From NCBI GenBank assembly GCA_036389255.1, contig DASVQI010000006.1:620001-684000 (forward strand): a stretch of DNA of 64,000 bases, given 5' to 3'. The notes under the pieces were generated by a model. The model did not search any database. It saw only the letters and a list, made by a program, of their open reading frames with translations, and was not told the origin of the DNA. The position numbers and the translations under genes were made by a program. This stretch comes from JACVRN01 sp036389255 (lineage in GTDB: Bacteria > Acidobacteriota > Blastocatellia > Pyrinomonadales > Pyrinomonadaceae). Shown here piece after piece: positions 28,401 through 36,747 of this stretch (positions within the stretch are counted from its first letter, which is position 1; each line of letters begins with the position of its first letter).

Positions 28401-29335
28401 CTTACGGACAGGGCAACGACTATCTGGAGTTCAGCGACTTCAAGACGCTGCTCCCGCAGGACAAGCCGCAGTCGCAGCCAGCGCCTATGATGAAGGCCGC
28501 CAAGATGGCCCTCGCTGCCGAGGACGATGCGCCGCCGTTTCAGAACGTCGTCAAGCTCATCATCAACGCGGGGCAGTACCCGCAGCCGAGCCCGGACGGT
28601 CGCTGGCTGGTGCGCGCCGACGAGTTCACGTTCAGCGTGGAGACGGCATGGCCTCTGACCGAGCTTGATTTGGAAGGGCCGTCATCTACGACTCAGCTTG
28701 AGCCGCCGACGCTTGTTCCGCCGGACAAGAACGCGCCCGCGTGCGCGCGAAGCTCTGACGGCTACTACGTCGGCGTGCGTCCTATGGGCATCGTCTGCAC
28801 GACCTCCGTGCTTTCGATGACCGTTACCTTCGATGGCAGCGCCAAGCAGGACGTTAACGCTGACTGGACTTGGGACTTGAATACCCGTAGCGTGCCCGAA
28901 GCTACGTGGGGGCAGCCCGTCCCGAAGAGCCAGACGCCTGCCGCCGAGGCGAACACGCTGCCCGGCAGACTCACAGGACTTAAGAACATCAAGCCGAAGG
29001 TGCAGCAGCCTTCGGGGCCTGACCCGATTCCTATAGCGAATCTCAGCTATGACCCCGTCAACCCTGATGCCGCTCAGGAAAATTATCTGCCCATACCGCA
29101 GCCCGCGCAGGCGGGACAGCCGCAAGTCTCTGCCACATCCTTGCAGACCATAGCAAGCACCATCATGCAGGACTCCGCGCCGAATTCGCCCGTATCGAAC
29201 CGGGCAGCGATTTTCAACGCGCTGGCCGGGTTCGGATACGACGCGGGCACAAACGGTGACCTCTCGGCACTAGTCTCCTACATCAATCTCAGCTACAGCG
29301 CGCCGCCTATGCTGGAATCGCCCGTCGGCCAGTGA
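25439..29335 (+). CDS. Giant beta-rich protein, DUF6603-like
   Basis: A 1298-residue protein without signal peptide or membrane helix. It is full of Gly/Leu/Phe beta patterns. The central part has SLFIFAFLNAPIGGPAFFFV, then TGLSAGFGYNRSL, and later ADFLIQWKPFYYTADIGISI and VELGADLNMWGPPTGGEVHV; from memory these fit the DUF6603 family of large uncharacterised proteins. The C-terminal ~250 residues are Pro/Gln-rich and linker-like. It is followed by two other giant proteins with short gaps, so the three probably act together. Role unknown: a surface, cargo or accessory fibre protein of the neighbouring injection particle is possible. DUF6603 naming is moderately sure; function is not. Confidence 0.6.
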   Translation: MSAISIPSGALDKKLVDFGLLVGLLNQPDGKEFNLDWFQDPLPYLKKIPSDAKDMLSLLRDILGQPAAGTPSDKEWYALNWNGTPSGVYIVLPLKSDTSSPATVGIGLWWPFTGEDATIMITGWVFFPLFNLPVSSPVIITGSANYPVTITLDIEDTKETFQVGSGESLVTFTGLEFVGNIYFSDTTPDFTLQFLNMKPESQQSTAKTLADLQNATLANWVNAVLGSQTVKEWLSTNIPSRDKKIGEVLTGLNLLVMTNEQYALGSLSSFETMTPAQIAEQLVVVALSLLASNEKPVFSLGTGGVYIVGEDAAGGTDYGVRLQVEDIQITGSSENGADNNGNTSSTSESGAANQPKFVVQIGKWLTGESDSNNWAGRADSNGKIADPGVTILLVNVKNNTEFSFNPRVELSSLGFDFAGSNDKPLFDIQGVQLGGVELRFSLSLDFSDLSKILWGGAVRLDHLGLPLGAGVTGSSGNPVAQNLLSSGSGESGGAGADTQPVNPTFSAAVAWLSDPNNPTDVNFQLYAPNDTPTDTVWIPVQRAFGPLQCQRLGVEWPQTNPDLRVSFLFDGDVALGGLEIDLKGLSIGIPLKSPGDLGSYELGLDGLDITFSQGPVEVSGGLFKAQVKVDGQDIIEYNGEALIKAANWSITALGSWATLNGHPSLFIFAFLNAPIGGPAFFFVTGLSAGFGYNRSLTLPKQDEVQDFPFVAGLTDPAKIGGADAGPQEALQAIQNWVQPAQGVNWIAAGVQFTSFELINSNALVVVEFGDHFEIAVLGLSRIKLPQAGPVTYAYIELGLEVIIDPADGLFSATAVITPNSYVIDPACHLTGGFAFYVWFGDNPHAGDFVLTIGGYHPQFKKPEWYPDEPRLGFNWQVSDQVTIKGDAYFALTPSCVMGGGSLDLQFQSGNLAAWFTAYADFLIQWKPFYYTADIGISIGVSYRVNLLFVTKTIKVELGADLNMWGPPTGGEVHVHLWIVSFTVSFGPAYGQGNDYLEFSDFKTLLPQDKPQSQPAPMMKAAKMALAAEDDAPPFQNVVKLIINAGQYPQPSPDGRWLVRADEFTFSVETAWPLTELDLEGPSSTTQLEPPTLVPPDKNAPACARSSDGYYVGVRPMGIVCTTSVLSMTVTFDGSAKQDVNADWTWDLNTRSVPEATWGQPVPKSQTPAAEANTLPGRLTGLKNIKPKVQQPSGPDPIPIANLSYDPVNPDAAQENYLPIPQPAQAGQPQVSATSLQTIASTIMQDSAPNSPVSNRAAIFNALAGFGYDAGTNGDLSALVSYINLSYSAPPMLESPVGQ

Positions 29336-29408
29336 GAGCGCGAACGAAGGCAGAGGTCATTTGAATCATCTACGGCAATCGAATCTCTAATTAGTGGAGC
29401 GAACGTCT

Positions 29409-32333
29409 ATGAGTTCGACAGGCAACGGAAACAGCAACGGCAACGGCTCTATCCCGGTGGGCGACATACGCTTTTATGACCACTACCTGCCGCCGCTTGA
29501 GGCGGGCGATTACGTCATCTCCGTTCAGCAGACCGTGAACAGCACCTCGCTTGCTCCTGACGGCAAAGCGATTACTAACCAGAAATTCCCCGACGGCCCT
29601 GCGCTCACGCAAGCCTTCACGGTCGTTGCGCCGCGCTTCGCGCTCGACCCTGCGGACATCAACAGCGTCTTCCCGCCCGCCGCCGGAATAGGGACTTACG
29701 ACCAGAACCTTCCTCACATTGTCCTGACCAAGCGCAATCTGGCGTGGGAGCGCTACCTTGTGACGGGCGACCGCACAACGCCGTGGATGGCGTTGCTGCT
29801 CTTTTCACCCGGCGAGATTATAGCGCCCGACACGGGAAGCACGTCCGGCAGCACTCTTGCCAATCCCAGCCGCGCAGGGACTTATAACTTGTCCGACGTG
29901 CTCAATCCGCCCGCGGGGACGCTGGGGCCCGCCGTCACGGAGGAGTCCGAAGACTTGCTCAATCAGGTGACTTCAATCACCGTCACGAACGCGGGCACGG
30001 GCTACACCTCCGCTCCGACCGTAGAGATTATCGGCGGAGGCGGCACGGGCGCGACCGCTACGGCACAGGTTCAGAACGGAGCCGTCTCCGTGACGCTGAC
30101 AGGCGGCGGCACGGGTTACACGTCAGACCCTTCGGTGACAATAAGCGGCGGAGGCGGCACGGGCGCTACGGCCGTTGCGCGCAGAGGCGTGGTCTGCATG
30201 GCCATAGATGTGCCTACGGACATCTTCACGAAGGTCACGCCGCGCTATGAGCCGCACTCTTCGACGCCCGTGAATGAGCTTGAATATCTGGCCCACTGCC
30301 GTCAGGTCAACACGGGCGATAAAGAGACGAGCGCCGCGCAGGACAACGGTTGGTTCTCCGTTGTGATTGGCAATCGCTTTCCCTCGCCCGGCCCCGGGCC
30401 TGTACTGAGGCTGACGCTGGACGAAGGCGGCTCGAATTACACCTCCGCGCCGGAGGTCAAAATTGACGGAAGCGACGATGCCGCTAAAGCAGTTGCGCAG
30501 GTTGAGAACGGCGCGGTCGTCTCTTTAACTTTGATAAATGGCGGGTCTGGTTACACGTCGCCGCCCGTCATAAGCTTCTCAGGCGGCGGAGGCTCGAACG
30601 CTACGGCTTCCGCGCAGATAGGTGCGCCGTGGGTCGCTCATCTTGTTTCGCTCGAAGGCTTCGCGGACTACCTCGTTGACAATCCGGCGTGGCCGAGCGG
30701 GACGGAGCGCGTCCGTCTCGTCTCTCTATACAGTTGGAACTTTACCTGTCTCTCCGAGAGCGGAGATTTCCGAGACCTCATGCTCAATCTGATTGCGGGT
30801 CAGGCACAGGGAGGCGGCGGCCTTCTGCTGCGCCTGCCCGTGACCTCCGCGCAGCAGCCTTCGGGCTCGCCCGAAGCAACCGCTCAGCAGGCGCTGACAG
30901 CAGGCTACACCGCACTCGGCTACGAGACTATGATTGGCGATGACACCTTCGCGTGGTATCGCGGCCCGCTCGTGCCCGCGCCCAGACCTCTCTTCCAGAA
31001 CGCATCCGCATACACTAGCGCCGCCTCGGCCATGATTTACGACCAGTCAAACGCGCTCTTCGACCAGTCTTACGCGGCGGCGTGGCAGACGGGCCGCCTG
31101 CTGGCCCTCTCAGACCAAAGCTTCGGGACAAAGCTGTTGCAGTTGAGGCGAGCGGGGAACGCCATGGTCAACCTGCTGGCAGGCAGACTCGCCTCAAGAA
31201 GCGTTCAGGCGCTCATGTCCACGCCAGACCTTTCACAGAACAGTCCTGAGATAGTCGCGCAACTACGCACGCTGCTACAGCAAGACCTCGTCTCAAGCTC
31301 TTTCATGAGCTATCTGATGACGGACTTCTCCGATGGCGTCGCTTCCGAAATAGCGCAGTCGGCTCCGTTGCCCGAGCAGGCGAAACAGGAGGCGTCCGAC
31401 GACCAGCTCCTTTCGCAAGAGCCCGCGAATCACGTGGAGAATCTCAGGACACTCTATGCCAGTCCAGCCGTGCAGCAGCTTCTATTGGAGAGCGCGGACG
31501 GCGCACAACCGAACAAGTCGGATTCGCCCGCCGCTTACGTCGCCGCGTGGCTGGCCGAGCTTCGACTGCTCTACGGCGTGCCCTTCGTCAATCTGGTGCC
31601 GGACGTGCGCATGCTGCCCAAGGAGTCGCTGCGCTTCTTCTTCGTAGACCCGAACTACATAGAGGCGCTCGTGGCGGGCGCTTTAAGCATAGGCATTCAG
31701 AGTAGCCGCGACCTGCTCTCGCAATCGCTCATATATCCGTCGCTGCGCGCGGCCTCTGAGCGTGGCTCGCTGCTCGTGCGAGGCAACCGCACGGGCCGCA
31801 CAACTCAGGCGGCGAGCTTGCAGGCAGACTCAACCACGACGCAGGCGGGCACGGCGGGCTTTCTGCTTCGCTCGGCGGTTGTGGCAGGCTGGCCTGGTCT
31901 TGAGGTCAGAGCCTATTCGGATTCCGCAGGCACAACGCAGCTCGACTTGATTCGCATGGACAGGCTCGCGCCCGACCTGCTGCTCTGTCTCTTCCCGGAC
32001 ACGACCGCCCGCATAGAGATAAGCGAGCCGAAGGAGAGCTTGGCTTTCGGCCACGAGGATGAATTTGACGTTGATATGCGCTGGGTGACGGATGCGCCGC
32101 CCAACCAGCCCATAGGCTCGGTCATCCCGAACCAGAACCGGCTCAAGATAAACGGCTATTTTCGAAGTCAAGACCCAGCCCCCGTGTTGGACGTAAAGCT
32201 CTGGCAGCCCTACCTACAGACGCGGCTCAATCAGGCTTACGGCGGGGGAAGCCAAATCACGCTCGGCCCCGCAGACTTCGCTATACAGATGGTTCGCGCG
32301 CCCGAAGAGCTGGTGCTGCTGCACTCTTCCTGA
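29409..32333 (+). CDS. Giant protein of unknown function with GYTS/GGGGTGA repeat doublets
   Basis: About 974 residues. An in-frame GTG at 29394 exists, but GGAG at 29396-29399 is spaced nine bases from ATG 29409, so I take that start. The N-terminus is Ser/Asn/Gly-rich (SSTGNGNSNGNGSIPV), then VGDIRFYDHYLPPLEAGDY begins the folded part. Two doublets of a ~35-residue beta repeat (NAGTGYTSAPTVEIIGGGGT and similar) interrupt the N-terminal half. The C-terminal half is mostly helical then beta, with LVPDVRMLPKESLRFFFVDP as a distinctive segment. No signal peptide is visible. It forms a unit with its two giant neighbours, and shares the repeat with the downstream one. Not recognised. Confidence 0.6.
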   Translation: MSSTGNGNSNGNGSIPVGDIRFYDHYLPPLEAGDYVISVQQTVNSTSLAPDGKAITNQKFPDGPALTQAFTVVAPRFALDPADINSVFPPAAGIGTYDQNLPHIVLTKRNLAWERYLVTGDRTTPWMALLLFSPGEIIAPDTGSTSGSTLANPSRAGTYNLSDVLNPPAGTLGPAVTEESEDLLNQVTSITVTNAGTGYTSAPTVEIIGGGGTGATATAQVQNGAVSVTLTGGGTGYTSDPSVTISGGGGTGATAVARRGVVCMAIDVPTDIFTKVTPRYEPHSSTPVNELEYLAHCRQVNTGDKETSAAQDNGWFSVVIGNRFPSPGPGPVLRLTLDEGGSNYTSAPEVKIDGSDDAAKAVAQVENGAVVSLTLINGGSGYTSPPVISFSGGGGSNATASAQIGAPWVAHLVSLEGFADYLVDNPAWPSGTERVRLVSLYSWNFTCLSESGDFRDLMLNLIAGQAQGGGGLLLRLPVTSAQQPSGSPEATAQQALTAGYTALGYETMIGDDTFAWYRGPLVPAPRPLFQNASAYTSAASAMIYDQSNALFDQSYAAAWQTGRLLALSDQSFGTKLLQLRRAGNAMVNLLAGRLASRSVQALMSTPDLSQNSPEIVAQLRTLLQQDLVSSSFMSYLMTDFSDGVASEIAQSAPLPEQAKQEASDDQLLSQEPANHVENLRTLYASPAVQQLLLESADGAQPNKSDSPAAYVAAWLAELRLLYGVPFVNLVPDVRMLPKESLRFFFVDPNYIEALVAGALSIGIQSSRDLLSQSLIYPSLRAASERGSLLVRGNRTGRTTQAASLQADSTTTQAGTAGFLLRSAVVAGWPGLEVRAYSDSAGTTQLDLIRMDRLAPDLLLCLFPDTTARIEISEPKESLAFGHEDEFDVDMRWVTDAPPNQPIGSVIPNQNRLKINGYFRSQDPAPVLDVKLWQPYLQTRLNQAYGGGSQITLGPADFAIQMVRAPEELVLLHSS
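29967..30183 (+). repeat. GYTS/GGGGTGA repeat doublet 1
   Basis: Two units of about 35 codons: NAGTGYTSAPTVEIIGGGGT followed by GATATAQVQNGAVSV, then GGGTGYTSDPSVTISGGGGT. Each unit has Gly-turn, GYTS, proline, beta strand, GGGGTGA and an alternating Ala strand. Confidence 0.8.
30408..30620 (+). repeat. GYTS/GGGGTGA repeat doublet 2
   Basis: Two further units: EGGSNYTSAPEVKIDGSDDA with AQVENGAVVSLTLI, then NGGSGYTSPPVISFSGGGGS. The first unit has lost the GGGG turn. Confidence 0.75.
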
Positions 32334-32380
32334 AGACTCTCTCCGCAAACCGAAAATCGCGCTCGATAGGAATCAAGATT

Positions 32381-35300
32381 ATGCCTGACAATACATCCCC
32401 TTTGCTCGTCCCCATAGCGGCGGATGCGCTGGTCGTCAATCATCTGGTGCAGAACGGCGTGGCCTTTCATCGCTGGGAGATGGACTACACTCTGGCGCAG
32501 CAATTCCAGAGCCCGTCTCCGGCTCCGTTCTCCAATGAGAAATCGAACCCGCCCGACCCCGGCGTACACCTGCACTGGTCTTTGCCCAGAGCGTTGACGC
32601 GCGGCACGCAGGTTCAGGCGACGGCCACCGCGCAGGTTTCGGGCGGGGAAGTGACGGGGCTGACCGTGACCAACGGAGGCTACGGTTACAGCAACCTGCT
32701 GCCGCCCGTCGTGACAATCGTGGGAGAGACGGGCGCGGGCGCTCTTGTCAATGCCGTCGTGACGAACGGCATCGTCACAGGCTTTCAAGTCGTCAGTCCG
32801 GGTAGCGGCTATACAGACCCGCCGCAGGTTACCATCGCTCCGAGTCAGGCGTTCAGCTACCCTTACGTTCCGAATCGCTGGCTGGTGGTGCGTTACAGCC
32901 CCGCCGCGTCGGCTTCGCAGCCGCGTCAAACTATGGCGTGGCTTCTACAGAGCGACAGCATAAACCCTGACAGCAGCGCGTGGGACTCCAACTCTTTCGT
33001 CAATCCTTTTCCGTCTACGCCGGGAGCTATAGAAGCAACAAGGCTGGGCACGACGGCCACCGTTCTCAACTCGTGGGCGGGCGAATCCGGAGAGCCGCAG
33101 AAGCTCTTTCTACAGGCTCTTGGGCCGGGCGATGCCACCTTCACGGCATACCAGCCGGGCTTGGTCAACGTCTTCTCTTTCTACGACCCGATTAAAGACG
33201 CGAACACTTCATCGCAGAATCCCAACTACCAGAAAGCGCCGACCTTTCCCGAAAACACCCAGCTCAGTTATCTGGTCATAGGCTGGTACTCAGACCCTAC
33301 GCACGACCCACTGTACGGGCCTATCTCCGGCTGGGACGTGTATGGCAACCCTTCTCGTTCTCCTTGGACGGGTGAAGCCAACCCGCCGGACGCTTGGCAG
33401 GCTTTGATGAACGACCTCGACTGGACTGTGGAGAATTCCGGCGAGCAGGCCCAGCTTCCCTCTCAATCCGTCTATCATGCTTCCGTCTACGATGTCGTGT
33501 GGCAGACGACAGTGCTGCCGACCGGCGTCACGGAAGTCAACATAACGGATGGCGGCACGGGTTATACGTCCGCGCCCGCAGTCAGCTTTACGGGCGGCGG
33601 CGGCGCGGGCGCTGCGGGGCTGGCCGAAGTTGAGAACGGCGCGGTCGTCTCGGTTATCCTGACGAGCGGCGGCTCCGGCTACACGTCCGCGCCCGCGATT
33701 AGCTTCACGGGCGGCGGCGGCACGGGCGCTGCGGGCACGACTCAAATCTGGAATAACTTGAGCGGCATGACGGTCGCCGTGGGCAACAGCTCCATAGATG
33801 CGCTGGCGGCAATCGTGCAGAAGTACGCGGATACTCCGCAGCACGGAGCTAGGGAAGCGGAACTGCTCGAAGCATTCCAGTACAATTTGCTGAAGACGCT
33901 GGACGCGGCCGACGGCCCGGAGCAGCTTGACCTGCAAATTCGTCAGGCATCGTTCGGCTCGGTTCCCGGCGGGACTTTGTGGGAGGTCGTGGCCGCGCAG
34001 ACGGGACAGACCTCTACGGGACAACTCAGCCCCGACACGGTTCCGCCCACGCCTCCTTTAACTACGGAGCAGGCTGAAAAGCTGGCTGAGCTTAACCGCA
34101 GCCAACGCGCTCTCGACCAGTCGGCTCAACTGCTGGCCTCCATGCAGTGGGAGCTGTACGCGGCGTGGTGGAAGAACTCATGGCTTAATACGAACCCCGC
34201 CTCGATAGCTCTGCTCAGTCAATATTTCGACGTGGGCTCTATCACCCAGACCATCCAGCAGAATCTCGACTCGACTAATTCATCAGGGCTATACGCGGCG
34301 GTCGTAGCCCAGCAGCAGTCAGTGGAGACGCAGATGCAGGCTCTGCCGAATCCCACAGACCCGCTCAGCATTCAACGCTACGCAACTAACACGCTCGGCT
34401 TAGACCCCGCGAAGCTGCAACTGAAAGCGGCTACGATGCCGCGCTTTTATCAACCGGCAGACCCCGTGGTTCTAGTCTCCGGCCTTCAGACTTCAGAGAA
34501 GCAAGGCTCGCTCGACGGAGGCGGCTCGCTCGCATGTCGCTTTCTGTCGCAGGCGGTCACGGGCGTCAACGTCGAGGCGGGAGGCCAGACGGCACAGGTC
34601 ACTTCAGCGACAAGCGGCATACAACAGGTCATACCCGTTGTCGGCAACTCCAAGCTGCCTGCGGCGGTCACGGCGGGCATCAACGCCCTGAGCGTAGAGA
34701 CTTTCTTCGTTGACCCCGCACTTGCTGCGACCATTGTGACGGTCGGCCTCAATTCCACGGACGCCGGGACAATAGAGAATCTGTACGCGGCAATGGTCGC
34801 GCAGACGGCGCAGATTTCCACTATCTATGACCCGCTCGCAGTAGGCGCGGCATTCTCGCTGTGGGCCACACAGGCTTGGGCGCCGCTCTACATGGAGTGG
34901 CAGGTGACGTTCTACCCGACTGTGCAGAACAACCAGATTGATGAAGGCGACAGTAATGACAACTGGCCGTTCGCCGGAATCGCTCTGGATAGTCCGCCTG
35001 CCACGTCCGAGCAGCCTTGCTGGAGCTTCAACGGCAAGGACTTCGACTGGTACGGCGGCTTCTCCATGGTGGGGCCGCCGAACGCCCAGCTTTATCAGGC
35101 GGAGCAGAGCTACATAGGGCGCACGTTCCTGACGCCGCAGTCAACCTACGTCTTCATCTCGCGGCTGAAAAAGTATCTGGCCGACAATCCCAACGCAGAC
35201 CTTGAGGCCGCGCAGAAGCTGATTGATAAGATTGGCGACTGGGACTTTCTCTCTCAGCGTTTGAGCGGGCTGGTGGACATGCTCATCATGCGTGACCTTG

Positions 35301-36712
35301 AGCAGAGCCCGCCGCCCGACTCTTCCATCTCGCAGCAGGTGGGGGAAGAGTACACGGCCGTCCCCGACCCTACGAAGGGGAATCAGGACACCAGCTATGG
35401 AGGCGGCATGCCCTTCTTTTTTCCCGTTCGCGGAGGCTTTCTACAGTTCTTCCGGCTGGTGGTCGTGGACACCTTCGGGCAGGTCGTAGACCTCATGAGC
35501 GCCGGAGGCAACACAGGGACGGGCGTCTCTTGGGCACCCGTCAGAGGCAGAGGGCTCGCGCCCATGCAGGCGACTCAGTTGCCGTATCCTTCGGAGCTGA
35601 TTCAGCTCTCGCCGCGAATGGCGCAGGCGGCGCGTCTAGATTTTCGCTTCATCTCCGCCACGAACGACCAGCAGGAGACGGGGCTCTATCCCGACTCGAA
35701 CCCCGTGTGCGGCTGGGTGTTGCCGAATCATCTTGACGGCGGGTTGTCCGTCTACGACGCTGGCGGCAACGCCGTGGGCGAATTGATGATTCTGGTGGAC
35801 AAGGGCGGCGACAAAGAGGTGAGCTGGCTTCCCGCCCCGGATAGCCCTGCGGCGGTCAGCGACCCGACAAAAATCACCAACCTGCACCTGAGCAAGTTCG
35901 TCGTTGCCTTCACCGACAGCACAGACCATGGATTGGGGTTCAGCAATTTCCTTCAGGCCGTGGACGAGACGCTGTGGACGGTTGACCCTCTGGGCAGCCG
36001 CGCAGACCAGAACCTCTCGGTGCTCATAGGCCGCCCGCTCGCGCTCGTTCGCGCTCAGTTGCAGCTTGAGCTTGACGGGCAGCCCGTCTACAACCAGAGC
36101 TGGCCGGACACGCTGCAAGCCCAGACGGCTGCCGTGGAGTCCATACAGTTTCCCGTGCGACTCGGCAGCACCAATCTGTACAACGACGGGCTGATGGGCT
36201 ATTACCTTAACGACGACTACTCAAGCTTTAACTCCGTGCATCAGCCTAAGGACTACCAGCCTGCCGCAGGCTCTTATCTACAGCCCGTAGGCTACAACGG
36301 CAACTACATCAAGCTTAAGTTCGATTATCCTAATTACACTACTCAGTACGTCACGATGCTGCTAGACCCACGCGGCGAGGCCCACGCCTTCACGGGTATC
36401 CTTCCGGTCAAGATAGTGAGTTTGCCTGCGGCCTATTTTGAAGACGCGCTGGCGACGATGGCCGTCACCTTTCGCACAGGCCCGGTCATCACGGACGCGC
36501 AGACGATTCGCATCCCGCTCCCGACCGAGAAGAATGGAACGTGGTCTTGGGTGCAGCGCAACAGCCCGGCAGAGCCGCAGAACTGGACAGACCCCGCAGG
36601 CTGGGATGTCTTTAACATAGTCAAGGCAGACCAGAGCGCACGCCTGTTCGACAAGCCATCCAGACTCGTCGAAGGCTGGCTCAAGCTGACGCCTAAAGAT
36701 ATTGAGAAATGA
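32381..36712 (+). CDS. Giant protein of unknown function with GVHLHW motif
   Basis: A 1443-residue protein, the largest in the window. Near residue 60 it has NPPDPGVHLHWSLPRALTRG, a motif I have seen in large uncharacterised proteins that lie near DUF6603-type genes. Two doublets of the GYTS-type repeat follow (about residues 90-155 and 380-455). The middle is helical and Gln/Ala-rich; the C-terminal ~350 residues are beta-rich with VVSWLPAPDS-like and FDYPNYTTQYVTMLLDPRGE segments. No signal peptide or membrane helix. AGGA lies nine bases before the ATG. Together with the two upstream genes it makes a three-gene giant cassette. Function unknown. Confidence 0.6.
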   Translation: MPDNTSPLLVPIAADALVVNHLVQNGVAFHRWEMDYTLAQQFQSPSPAPFSNEKSNPPDPGVHLHWSLPRALTRGTQVQATATAQVSGGEVTGLTVTNGGYGYSNLLPPVVTIVGETGAGALVNAVVTNGIVTGFQVVSPGSGYTDPPQVTIAPSQAFSYPYVPNRWLVVRYSPAASASQPRQTMAWLLQSDSINPDSSAWDSNSFVNPFPSTPGAIEATRLGTTATVLNSWAGESGEPQKLFLQALGPGDATFTAYQPGLVNVFSFYDPIKDANTSSQNPNYQKAPTFPENTQLSYLVIGWYSDPTHDPLYGPISGWDVYGNPSRSPWTGEANPPDAWQALMNDLDWTVENSGEQAQLPSQSVYHASVYDVVWQTTVLPTGVTEVNITDGGTGYTSAPAVSFTGGGGAGAAGLAEVENGAVVSVILTSGGSGYTSAPAISFTGGGGTGAAGTTQIWNNLSGMTVAVGNSSIDALAAIVQKYADTPQHGAREAELLEAFQYNLLKTLDAADGPEQLDLQIRQASFGSVPGGTLWEVVAAQTGQTSTGQLSPDTVPPTPPLTTEQAEKLAELNRSQRALDQSAQLLASMQWELYAAWWKNSWLNTNPASIALLSQYFDVGSITQTIQQNLDSTNSSGLYAAVVAQQQSVETQMQALPNPTDPLSIQRYATNTLGLDPAKLQLKAATMPRFYQPADPVVLVSGLQTSEKQGSLDGGGSLACRFLSQAVTGVNVEAGGQTAQVTSATSGIQQVIPVVGNSKLPAAVTAGINALSVETFFVDPALAATIVTVGLNSTDAGTIENLYAAMVAQTAQISTIYDPLAVGAAFSLWATQAWAPLYMEWQVTFYPTVQNNQIDEGDSNDNWPFAGIALDSPPATSEQPCWSFNGKDFDWYGGFSMVGPPNAQLYQAEQSYIGRTFLTPQSTYVFISRLKKYLADNPNADLEAAQKLIDKIGDWDFLSQRLSGLVDMLIMRDLEQSPPPDSSISQQVGEEYTAVPDPTKGNQDTSYGGGMPFFFPVRGGFLQFFRLVVVDTFGQVVDLMSAGGNTGTGVSWAPVRGRGLAPMQATQLPYPSELIQLSPRMAQAARLDFRFISATNDQQETGLYPDSNPVCGWVLPNHLDGGLSVYDAGGNAVGELMILVDKGGDKEVSWLPAPDSPAAVSDPTKITNLHLSKFVVAFTDSTDHGLGFSNFLQAVDETLWTVDPLGSRADQNLSVLIGRPLALVRAQLQLELDGQPVYNQSWPDTLQAQTAAVESIQFPVRLGSTNLYNDGLMGYYLNDDYSSFNSVHQPKDYQPAAGSYLQPVGYNGNYIKLKFDYPNYTTQYVTMLLDPRGEAHAFTGILPVKIVSLPAAYFEDALATMAVTFRTGPVITDAQTIRIPLPTEKNGTWSWVQRNSPAEPQNWTDPAGWDVFNIVKADQSARLFDKPSRLVEGWLKLTPKDIEK
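32650..32845 (+). repeat. Diverged GYTS-type repeat doublet 3
   Basis: Two diverged units: TVTNGGYGYSNLLPPVVTIV with GAGALVNAVVTNGIV, then VSPGSGYTDPPQVTIAPSQA. The second lacks the GGGG turn. Confidence 0.65.
33523..33747 (+). repeat. GYTS/GGGGTGA repeat doublet 4
   Basis: Two near-identical units: TDGGTGYTSAPAVSFTGGGG with LAEVENGAVVSVILTS, then GGSGYTSAPAISFTGGGGTG. DNA of the two units is highly similar around ACGTCCGCGCCCGC, so this is the most recent duplication of the four doublets. Confidence 0.8.
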
Positions 36713-36747
36713 GCGTAGAGCCGACCGCCCTGAACAGGAGGTAAAAG

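Noticed and set aside
29967..33747. CRISPR-like or mobile DNA repeats
   Set aside because: The repeats are coding, in frame, imperfect and contain no unique spacers; they are protein repeats.
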